A stretch of 64,000 nucleotides of DNA from Massilia sp. NR 4-1 (lineage in GTDB: Bacteria > Pseudomonadota > Gammaproteobacteria > Burkholderiales > Burkholderiaceae_D). Of this stretch, positions 57,923-64,000 are shown one piece after another. The translations under genes and the position numbers were made by a program. Numbering within the stretch: the stretch's first letter is position 1; every line of letters begins with the position of its first letter. The DNA is taken from NCBI RefSeq assembly GCF_001191005.1, contig NZ_CP012201.1, positions 806,001 through 870,000 on the forward strand, written 5' to 3'. The notes under the pieces were generated by a model. It was not told where the DNA came from. It saw only the letters and a list, made by a program, of their open reading frames with translations, and searched no databases.

Positions 57923-59329
57923 TCAAGCTCCGAAAATATGTTTCAGGTGGGCGTTGAGCATCTTGGACTGAGGGTCGAGCGAACGGCGAACTTCGTGGAA
58001 GTCCTTCCAGTGCCGGGAATACAGGGCCGACAGGCGCGGCGCATCGAGCGTATGAATTTTCCCCCAGTGCGGCCGGCCTTTGTATTTCCAGAATATCGGC
58101 TCGATCTCGGCGAAGTAGGGCCGGTAGTCGGTATCGCCGAATTGGTGCACCGAGATGGACGCGCCGGGCTGCCCCTCGAACATCGACAGCCAGATATCGT
58201 CCGCCCCAACGTGCCGGTACTCCAGCGGGAAGCACACCGGGATTTTCTTGTCGCGCATCGTCTTCAGGATTTCGCGCACGCAGGCCGGACCCGATTCGAG
58301 CGGCACCGTGTATTCCATTTCGCGGAAGCGGACCACCCGCACATGCGGAAACACCTTGTAGGACGGACCTGTATTGATGGTCGATCCGGCGCCGCCCAGC
58401 AGGGTTTTCAGGAGCCAGTCATAGACGGCGCTTGAATTGGGCATCCAGCTCACGGCGTTGAAAATCTTGCGCAGATCGAGAACGACCTGGGGATCGTCTT
58501 CCCCGGCCTTGCTGTCGCCCGGCTTGGCCGGATCGGTCGCCACCGTCACGCAAAAATCCGAATGGGGCAGGGGCAAGAATTCGAAGTGCCGGTGCTGGGC
58601 CATGCGCTTGTCCAGATCGGCCAGCACGTCTTCCGTTTTCTCGATGCGGTTAACTTCGGTGAGCTGGAACGCCGCCTGATTCTGCATCCGGATGCGGGTG
58701 ACGATGCCGAGCGCGCCGAGCGACGTGCGCGCGGCATTGAAGATCTCCGCATTCTGCGTGGCCGAGCAGTCAAGCAGCTCGCCGCCCGGCGTCGCCAGCG
58801 TGAGGCCCGCCACATAGTTCGACAGCGAAGCGAAACGCGGCCCGGTGCCATGGACCGAGGTGGCGATGGAGCCGGCCAGCGAGGGGTAATCCATATCGGG
58901 CATATTGCTCAGAGCCTGGCCGACGCTCTCCAGCAGCGGGCCGATATCGTGCAGCCGCGTGCCGCCCCACAATTCGGCCTGCAGCGTTTGCGCGTCGTGA
59001 CTGGCCAGACCGCTCAGCAAATCGGTGGCGACCAGGGTATCGCCGGTCGGTACCACGCCGCTGAAGGAGTGGCTCGAACCCACAGCGCGCACCACGCCCT
59101 TGGCCTGGCGCAGGATATCGACCACTTCCGCTTCCGTGGCTGGCCCCAGGCGCTGGGCGGGCAGGCAGTGCTGGTTGCCCGCCCAGTTCACCCATGGCAG
59201 CGGCTTGCCCAGTTCATAGGGTACTGGCATTTGCGGCTCGGAGGAGCGGGATACGCAGCCCGGCAGCAGGGTAGCGGCCATGCCGGCCGCTGTCGCTTCG
59301 AGAAAACGGCGTCGGCTCGTTTGCGTCAT
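57923..59329 (-). CDS. Tat-type FAD-linked oxidase, aldonolactone-oxidase family, probable lipoprotein
   Basis: This 468-residue flavoprotein resembles L-gulono/D-arabinono-1,4-lactone oxidases (VAO fold). It begins SRRRFLEATAAGMAATLLPG followed by Cys: a twin-arginine motif and a lipobox, so it is probably an exported lipoprotein. The FAD domain has VVRAVGSSHSFSGVVPTGDT, where His is the usual covalent flavin site, and SLAGSIATSVHGTGPRFASL. The C-terminal domain has RPHWGKIHTL. The start at 59329 overlaps the cytochrome c stop (ATGA), which points to electron transfer between the two. The substrate is unknown. Confidence 0.9.
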   Translation of the reverse strand: MTQTSRRRFLEATAAGMAATLLPGCVSRSSEPQMPVPYELGKPLPWVNWAGNQHCLPAQRLGPATEAEVVDILRQAKGVVRAVGSSHSFSGVVPTGDTLVATDLLSGLASHDAQTLQAELWGGTRLHDIGPLLESVGQALSNMPDMDYPSLAGSIATSVHGTGPRFASLSNYVAGLTLATPGGELLDCSATQNAEIFNAARTSLGALGIVTRIRMQNQAAFQLTEVNRIEKTEDVLADLDKRMAQHRHFEFLPLPHSDFCVTVATDPAKPGDSKAGEDDPQVVLDLRKIFNAVSWMPNSSAVYDWLLKTLLGGAGSTINTGPSYKVFPHVRVVRFREMEYTVPLESGPACVREILKTMRDKKIPVCFPLEYRHVGADDIWLSMFEGQPGASISVHQFGDTDYRPYFAEIEPIFWKYKGRPHWGKIHTLDAPRLSALYSRHWKDFHEVRRSLDPQSKMLNAHLKHIFGA

Positions 59330-59643
59330 TGCTTCTCCTTCAATCCGGCTACCAGGCGCACCAGCACGCGCAGGTCGGTTTCGTCGCAGGCTGCGCAATA
59401 GCCGGAAGGCGGCATGCCGCGCAAGCCCTGGATGGCGTTGCGCAGCATGGCTTCCTCGCCCTGGCGCTTGCGGTCCTTCCAGTCCTCGGGCCGGCCCATC
59501 AAGGGTGTGCCGGTGTTGGGCCGGACGTGGCATTGGACGCAGTTGTTCTGTAATAGCTTGATCTGGCGTTCGGTCGGTTCGGCTTGCGCGCCGAAGGCAG
59601 CGGCAAGGCATAGCGCCCCAGAGATGGCGAATCGGATTTTCAT
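59326..59643 (-). CDS. Periplasmic cytochrome c, c5-like
   Basis: This 105-residue protein has a signal peptide (FAISGALCLAAAFGAQA) and one haem site, CVQCH. The likely axial Met lies in LRGMPPSGYCAAC, and the extra Cys pair near the C-terminus is typical of cytochrome c5. It overlaps the FAD oxidase gene by four bases, so it is the likely electron acceptor for that enzyme. It starts nine bases after the porin gene. Confidence 0.93.
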   Translation of the reverse strand: MKIRFAISGALCLAAAFGAQAEPTERQIKLLQNNCVQCHVRPNTGTPLMGRPEDWKDRKRQGEEAMLRNAIQGLRGMPPSGYCAACDETDLRVLVRLVAGLKEKQ

Positions 59644-59652
59644 GATTCCCCT

Positions 59653-60537
59653 TCAGAAGCGGCGCGTCACGGACAGCATCAGCTTGTCCTTGTCGATGGC
59701 GCGCACCTTGCTGCCGTCGAGGGTGAGATAGAGTTCGCGCACCTTGTTGCGGGTCATGACCCAGTCGGCATTCCATTCAAATCCCCACTGCTTGCGCGTC
59801 AAGCCGATGCGGTAATCGTTGAAATTCGCTTCGGAGAAGTTGGCGACGCGCTGCCGGCCTGCATGCAGCGTGAGCGTGGTGGCCGGAGCGATGTCGGTTT
59901 TATAGGTGAGGTCGAAGAGCAGGGAGCCGCGCGAATTGCGGTCGCCGCGCGCATAGCATTCGAAGGCTGGCGTCGGATCGGCGGAGAACTGCAGTAGCGA
60001 GCCGCAGACGCCGCCGGTATCGGCGCCGCGATAGGTCTTGGAGATGACATCGAGAAGGCGGCCTTCGATATTGCCGTAGCCGAATTCGAACAGGGCAAAG
60101 CGGCTGCTGTAGCTGGTGCTGCGCACGTCGGTGGGCGTGAACTCCGTCATATCGAAGCCATGCGGCGCCTCGAACTTCGCGCCGGGGAAGAGTTCTGCCG
60201 CGAGTCCAAGGCCGAAATGCCAAGCCTCGGGATCACCGAAGCGGTAGCCGCCGCCAAGCGTCACATCGATGCCCCGGCCATTCAGGAATTGTTTCTTACT
60301 CACGTTGACCACTTCGACGATGGCGACCAAGCCGCTTTCGTGGGCGAGCTGCAGGCCCAGCTTCACCGCTGGCCGCATCAGCGAATCGGAAAGGCCGCGC
60401 GTCCGCAGATCGTTGAACACCGTGACATTGGTATCGAGCGCGTAGGACGCGACTTCACGCTCGGTGGCGTGCGAGGGCAGGGAAAAAAGGGCGAACGAAG
60501 CCATAGCCGCCAAAACGGCGGTGGAAATGTGACGCAT
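59653..60537 (-). CDS. TorF-family putative porin
   Basis: This 294-residue outer-membrane beta-barrel has a signal peptide (AVLAAMASFALFSLPSHA). The start of the mature protein, LDTNVTVFNDLRTRGLSDS, then LGLQLAHESGLVAIVEVVNV and IDVTLGGGYRFGD, match the TIGR02001 (TorF) pattern. It ends in F (LMLSVTRRF), as barrel proteins do. It probably brings the cluster's substrate into the periplasm or lets the product out. It lies 51 bases after DUF2147 and nine before the cytochrome gene. Confidence 0.85.
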   Translation of the reverse strand: MRHISTAVLAAMASFALFSLPSHATEREVASYALDTNVTVFNDLRTRGLSDSLMRPAVKLGLQLAHESGLVAIVEVVNVSKKQFLNGRGIDVTLGGGYRFGDPEAWHFGLGLAAELFPGAKFEAPHGFDMTEFTPTDVRSTSYSSRFALFEFGYGNIEGRLLDVISKTYRGADTGGVCGSLLQFSADPTPAFECYARGDRNSRGSLLFDLTYKTDIAPATTLTLHAGRQRVANFSEANFNDYRIGLTRKQWGFEWNADWVMTRNKVRELYLTLDGSKVRAIDKDKLMLSVTRRF

Positions 60538-60588
60538 GGGAGTCTCCGGTTGTTTTTTGTTTTGGTGCGACGAAACTGCGGCAGCTAC

Positions 60589-61002
60589 TTATTTTTTGCA
60601 GACCGGCGTGGCCGGCATGGCATCGACGTGCGTCATCTGCTCGGTCTGGCCGAGCACTTCGACGCCGACGAAGGCGCGCATCTTGAGGATGCGGTCCTTG
60701 ACGCGCAGCGTGCCTTTATAGGTTTTCTTGTCGCGCGGGTCGTAGATCCAGCCGTCGCGCCAGGCCTCGCCGTCGTAGCGGTTGAGTTGCGCGATTTGTT
60801 CGCCGCAGGTGTCCTTGGCGGTGCCGGCGTCCTTGTCCCAGACGATGCGGCCGCAGAGGGAGCTGGCGCGGTCCGGGCAGGCATTGAACTCGATGACCGC
60901 GTCCTTCTCGGCGGTGAGCCACAAGCCCTTGGCTTCTTCTGGTGCGGCGGCGAATGCGGTGCCGGCGCAGGTACACATCCAAATTGCAAGCAACTTTTTC
61001 AT
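60589..61002 (-). CDS. DUF2147-family exported protein
   Basis: This 137-residue protein has a signal peptide (LAIWMCTCAGTAFAA) and the DUF2147 pattern: KGLWLTAEKDAVIEFNAC, LCGRIVW, YDPRDKKTYKGTLRV and LKMRAFVG. Relatives are small lipocalin-like periplasmic proteins of unknown function. The ATG at 61002 follows a strong GGAGGA, so the longer frame from 61062 is rejected. It heads the cluster and is divergent from tetR. Confidence 0.9.
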   Translation of the reverse strand: MKKLLAIWMCTCAGTAFAAAPEEAKGLWLTAEKDAVIEFNACPDRASSLCGRIVWDKDAGTAKDTCGEQIAQLNRYDGEAWRDGWIYDPRDKKTYKGTLRVKDRILKMRAFVGVEVLGQTEQMTHVDAMPATPVCKK

Positions 61003-61025
61003 GTCTCCTCCAGTTTTAGTAGTTT

Positions 61026-61057
61026 TAACTATCGTATAGTTATGACTATCGTTTAGC
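61026..61057. promoter_or_regulatory. Palindromic TetR operator in the DUF2147-tetR gap
   Basis: TAACTAT-CGT-ATAGTTA (61026-61042) is a perfect 7-3-7 inverted repeat. A second, degenerate copy ACTATCGTTTAG starts 17 bases further on (61045). On the minus strand the repeats cover a possible promoter (TTGTTG-N18-TATACG) for the cluster. On the plus strand the second copy overlaps a possible -35 (TTTAGC-N17-GATAAT) for tetR. This layout fits repression of both directions by the adjacent TetR protein. Confidence 0.75.
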
Positions 61058-61113
61058 AACAATTTTATTCATGGGATAATTCATCCCCAACACGTCTTCA
61101 ACTTTTTCGACAC

Positions 61114-61767
61114 ATGGCTATTCGCAGCACCAAACGCAAACCCAGCCTGACAGCCAAAAAAATGCCCGCGCAGCAGCGCGGCACGGAAACTTACGAACTG
61201 ATTTTGAAAGCGGCGGCCGAGCTCTTGGCCGACGTCGGCATCGAACGCCTGTCGACGAATATGGTGTGCGAGCGCGCCGGCCTGACGCCGCCCGCGCTGT
61301 ACCGCTACTTCCCGAACAAGTACGCCTTGCTGTGCGAGTTGGGCAAGCGTCTGATGGACAAGCAGAACGAGCTGATTCCGCGCTGGATCACGGCGGAGGT
61401 GCTGGCCGGCCCCGTGCCGGGTATTGAAGAAGCGCTGGCGGGCCTGCTGCTTGAAACCTATGCGGTCACGGACGAGATGCCGGGCGGCGTCTGGATCTTG
61501 CGTGCCTTGCGCGCGGTGCCGACCGTGCAGAACGTCCGCCTGGATTCGCATGCGATGGTGGCGGAGGCGCAGGCGGGCCTGCTGGCCGAAGCCTTCCCGC
61601 ACGTTCCGCCGGAGGAGTTGATGCTGGCCGGCCGTGTGGCCATCGACATGATCTATGCTGGCGTCGAGCTGCTGTTCGACGTTCCGCTTAACCCGCGCGA
61701 AGTGGCGAAGGTCTCGGCGGCGATGGTCGCCAGCTATCTGCCACGGCTGGCGGCGCAGCCGTCTTGA
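61114..61767 (+). CDS. TetR-family transcriptional regulator
   Basis: This 217-residue repressor-type regulator has an N-terminal helix-turn-helix (about residues 25-70): YELILKAAAELLADVGIERL, then AGLTPPALYRYFPNKYALLC. A helical ligand-binding domain follows. It is divergent from the DUF2147-porin-cytochrome-oxidase-DSD1 unit, and palindromes between them are its likely binding sites. The ligand is probably a small molecule handled by that cluster (inference). Confidence 0.93.
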   Translation: MAIRSTKRKPSLTAKKMPAQQRGTETYELILKAAAELLADVGIERLSTNMVCERAGLTPPALYRYFPNKYALLCELGKRLMDKQNELIPRWITAEVLAGPVPGIEEALAGLLLETYAVTDEMPGGVWILRALRAVPTVQNVRLDSHAMVAEAQAGLLAEAFPHVPPEELMLAGRVAIDMIYAGVELLFDVPLNPREVAKVSAAMVASYLPRLAAQPS

Positions 61768-61819
61768 GCGATGCCATTAATGCTGTTGTAACCTTCGATT
61801 GAAAACAGGGATCCTTGTA

Positions 61820-62368
61820 ATGAAAATTGTAGAACTGCTGGATGGAATGCGGCGTCCGTATCTTGATGAATTATCGAGTGTGGCCGATGAACATGAATAT
61901 CATATTGAGCCGGTACTACGCCTATCAGATGGCCAGGCGGCTCGCGATGGCATGTTCGGCACGCCGTGTCGTTATGATTTCGTCCGCAAGGATACCGGAG
62001 AGGTTTGCTCGATTGAGACCGCGCAGCGCATGGAACTCGCGCCGATACGCCTAGAGCTGGATGGCAAGCTGCTGGACATATCAACCTTTTCGTGGGACTG
62101 GCTGACGCTCGACATTGCAGGGCTTTCAGCGGATATGGCCAGGACACCAATACAAAACTGGTTCATGAGGTGGTTCGACGAGGACGACACAAATCCCCAA
62201 AATGCCGAGGGTTTATACGGGGTCGTGCATTTTATGAGCGATGCCAAGCAAATAGATGGGGGCGTGCGATTTTGTATCGATCTTGGCTCCGCTCCAGCAA
62301 GTGCGGTTGCGGAACTCATCGAGGAATTGCTGAGCCAAGGAGCGGAAGGTTTGGCGTTAAGAGGGTAA
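61820..62368 (+). CDS. Orphan hypothetical protein
   Basis: I do not recognise this 182-residue cytosolic protein. It starts at ATG 61820 after AGGGATCC; a GTG-type start at 61799 is possible. It is acidic, with WDWLTLDIAGLSADMARTPI and WFMRWFDEDDTNPQNAEGLY in the middle and an amphipathic helix at the end (ASAVAELIEELLSQGAEGL). Its base composition is noticeably less GC-rich than its neighbours, which suggests recent acquisition. It follows tetR by 52 bases but need not be co-transcribed. Immunity-type or stress proteins can look like this; that is only a guess. Confidence 0.7.
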   Translation: MKIVELLDGMRRPYLDELSSVADEHEYHIEPVLRLSDGQAARDGMFGTPCRYDFVRKDTGEVCSIETAQRMELAPIRLELDGKLLDISTFSWDWLTLDIAGLSADMARTPIQNWFMRWFDEDDTNPQNAEGLYGVVHFMSDAKQIDGGVRFCIDLGSAPASAVAELIEELLSQGAEGLALRG

Positions 62369-62476
62369 GGCGATATTGGCTTTCTCCGGTCAAGCCGAAT
62401 GCGCAGCAAAGCAGAGGGAATCGAGCGGGCTGCTGGCTCAATGACTCCCGCTGCGCTGCGCAGGGAATGTTCCAGG

Positions 62477-63469
62477 TTACTGGAGTAGATCCGTCAACGG
62501 TTTGGGTGCGTAGAGCGCGCTCTGGAATTCCGGAACGTATTCGTACTTCAGCATCTTGCCCAGCTTAAGCGATTTGATATAAGTCGAAAAACTGCCTTCG
62601 TTCAGTTTCAGCTCGGCAGATTCGGCACTCGTGCTGGAGGCATAGCCAAGTTGCCGCGAGAGGGCGTAGCCGTATGTCAGCTGGCCGTCGTTGTCGAGGT
62701 TCGTGAAGCTGCTTTTGACCACTTCGGGCTTATGCGCAAGCTCGTTGAGTTTTTTTCCTTCAAAAACAAAGTCTACCTTGCCGGTTTCGCTGTCGTTTAC
62801 CACGAAGGAGACGGTTTTGTCGCTTTCCTTGTACTCGATACCGGTCAACCATTTGGGCAGGTTGTAGCCGACGACACCCCTTACCCGCGCCAGTTCGGTA
62901 TTCACCGGCAGCTTCAGCACGTAGCCCCAAAAATCGCCGGAGGAGGATTGCCCAAGCAGGGTGAATGGACCGAAACTGGATTTCCCGGGTTTGTTGGTGA
63001 CGATGGAAAGCGAAATCTCGTTGTAGCTGTCGTTGTCGCAGTACTGGTAGGTGTAGGCCGTCAATGCCACCACTCCGCGACCCGGCCAGACCTGGAGCGG
63101 CTGCACCTCTTTCAGGATTTTCTCCGGCATCAGCTCGCGCAAACGGCGAATGTCGGCCGTGAAGACAGCGGTGATCTTGCTGTTCTTGTAGTAGAAGTTG
63201 GGGGAGTAGGATTCAAAACCGATATCGGCTTTCTCTTTCTTCAGCCCCTTGAACCAGCTGAGATCGATGTCGGGCGCTTCCGCCGCAATGACGGACAGCG
63301 GCGGATTGGAGCGGTAGCGATCATACAAGCCGCCCGCAACGACCGGCACATCATGGCCGCCGAGATTGATGTGAACCTGTTTGCTTTCGGCCGCATTGCC
63401 GGCCCAGGATTGGGGGGCAAGCAAGCTCACAGCCAATCCTAACGTTACCTTCATCTTCTGGATATTCAT
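62477..63469 (-). CDS. Exported acetoacetate-decarboxylase-like protein
   Basis: This 330-residue protein has a signal peptide (VTLGLAVSLLAPQSWAG). Residues ~80-280 match the acetoacetate decarboxylase fold: PGRGVVALTAYTYQYCDNDS followed by YNEISLSIV, and ELARVRGVVGYNLPKWLTGI. True decarboxylases use the Lys pair in FPKKLA. Here the pair reads K206-W207, so one Lys is kept and the second is lost. Export is also unusual for this family. The ATG at 63469 follows AAGGTG. It lies 23 bases after an old-yellow-enzyme gene and is probably co-transcribed with it. Confidence 0.8.
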   Translation of the reverse strand: MNIQKMKVTLGLAVSLLAPQSWAGNAAESKQVHINLGGHDVPVVAGGLYDRYRSNPPLSVIAAEAPDIDLSWFKGLKKEKADIGFESYSPNFYYKNSKITAVFTADIRRLRELMPEKILKEVQPLQVWPGRGVVALTAYTYQYCDNDSYNEISLSIVTNKPGKSSFGPFTLLGQSSSGDFWGYVLKLPVNTELARVRGVVGYNLPKWLTGIEYKESDKTVSFVVNDSETGKVDFVFEGKKLNELAHKPEVVKSSFTNLDNDGQLTYGYALSRQLGYASSTSAESAELKLNEGSFSTYIKSLKLGKMLKYEYVPEFQSALYAPKPLTDLLQ

Positions 63470-63492
63470 TCTGTACACCTTTCTATCGATTG

Positions 63493-64000
63493 TTATGCCG
63501 GGACAGGAGAGCCGCTCATCTTGCGGCGATAGTTCCTGTTCTGCATGCCGGTTTGCAGCCGCTGTTCAAGTAGTGCGAAAACGGGGAGGACACCCGGGTT
63601 GCTGCTTTTCCCTTTGCTCAGGCGCCGCAACTGGTACTTGACCATCGCCATGTGGGCGGCGGAGGCCATCACCTTGTTTTTCCAGGAGATGGTCCGCAGC
63701 AGGGCGGTTGCGGAGCGATCCGAGCGCCACGCTGCCGGCAACTTCGGATCGACCGCCAGCGCCGTGCCCATTCCTGCCATATCGATGCCGCTGCTCAGCA
63801 CCTGCTCCACGACCTGGTAGCGCCGGATGCCGCCGGTGACCATGACCGGCATGTCGGCAACGGTGGCGATGTCCTTGGCGAATTCGAGGAAATACGCTTC
63901 GCGCGCCAGCGTGCGGCCATCGCGGGACTGTCCAAGCATTGCCGGGGCCTCGTAGCTGCCGCCGGACAGCTCGATCAGGTCCAGCTTCAAAGGATTGAGC
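63493..64000 (-). CDS. NADH:flavin oxidoreductase (old yellow enzyme family), C-terminal part
   Basis: The 3' part (~169 codons) of an FMN-dependent oxidoreductase is visible; the gene continues past the window end. LIELSGGSYEAPAML is the conserved strand after the active site, and MPVMVTGGIRRYQVVEQVLS with GIDMAGMGTALAVDPKLP forms the FMN phosphate-binding region. A ~60-residue C-terminal tail (SWKNKVMASAAHMAMVKYQL) is typical of one subgroup of bacterial members. It precedes the exported decarboxylase-like gene by 23 bases. Confidence 0.92.
   Translation of the reverse strand, partial: LNPLKLDLIELSGGSYEAPAMLGQSRDGRTLAREAYFLEFAKDIATVADMPVMVTGGIRRYQVVEQVLSSGIDMAGMGTALAVDPKLPAAWRSDRSATALLRTISWKNKVMASAAHMAMVKYQLRRLSKGKSSNPGVLPVFALLEQRLQTGMQNRNYRRKMSGSPVPA

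Overview
The window is a GC-rich chromosomal segment of a betaproteobacterium, most likely an Oxalobacteraceae member close to Massilia or Duganella. The evidence is the gene order (map-glnD next to the rpsB-to-rnhB block), a smc-zipA-ligA string, a PEP-CTERM protein with an MHFG-like motif, DUF1631 and YcgR/PilZ proteins, and the codon usage. This assignment comes from gene content only. I saw no tRNA, rRNA, CRISPR array, insertion sequence or prophage. Most of the window is dense core chromosome.

Layout. 1-2.5 kb: two unrecognised co-directional genes and a terminator. 2.5-6.3 kb (minus): a secreted protein and the Mg2+ P-type ATPase MgtA, behind a long leader. 6.3-11.1 kb (minus): gcvT-gcvH-gcvP under a tandem glycine riboswitch, with a ClpP-like protease gene divergent from it. 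11.8-17.8 kb: a small hydrophilic protein, a DUF1631 protein, a low-molecular-weight protein tyrosine phosphatase, a serine hydrolase and a PAP2 phosphatase. 17.9-29.4 kb (plus): smc-zipA-ligA-galU-def, then an OPT transporter and an aldo/keto reductase. 29.6-32.6 kb: a MipA-type outer-membrane protein divergent from a two-component system. 32.6-37.7 kb (minus): map-glnD-rluF-like-PilZ. 37.9-38.6 kb (minus): a PEP-CTERM protein. 38.8-54.4 kb (plus): rpsB-tsf-pyrH-frr-uppS-cdsA-dxr-rseP-bamA-skp-lpxD-fabZ-lpxA-lpxB-rnhB and an SpoU methyltransferase, linking translation, isoprenoid and phospholipid precursors, lipid A and outer-membrane assembly. 54.4-55.6 kb: a receiver-EAL protein.

The accessory part is 55.7-64 kb. 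A five-gene minus-strand cluster (DUF2147, TorF-like porin, cytochrome c, Tat-type FAD lactone-oxidase-like lipoprotein, Tat-type PLP DSD1-like enzyme) faces a divergent TetR regulator across a palindromic operator. It looks like an uncharacterised periplasmic oxidation pathway and is the best candidate for a new system here. Beyond it lie an orphan gene, an exported acetoacetate-decarboxylase-like protein, and the end of an old-yellow-enzyme gene cut by the window edge.

Other notable points are dispersed AATGTCC/GGACATT palindromic repeats in two convergent intergenic gaps, a large insert in LigA, an EAL domain with altered signature residues, and an array of TRAAG direct repeats beside the two-component system.
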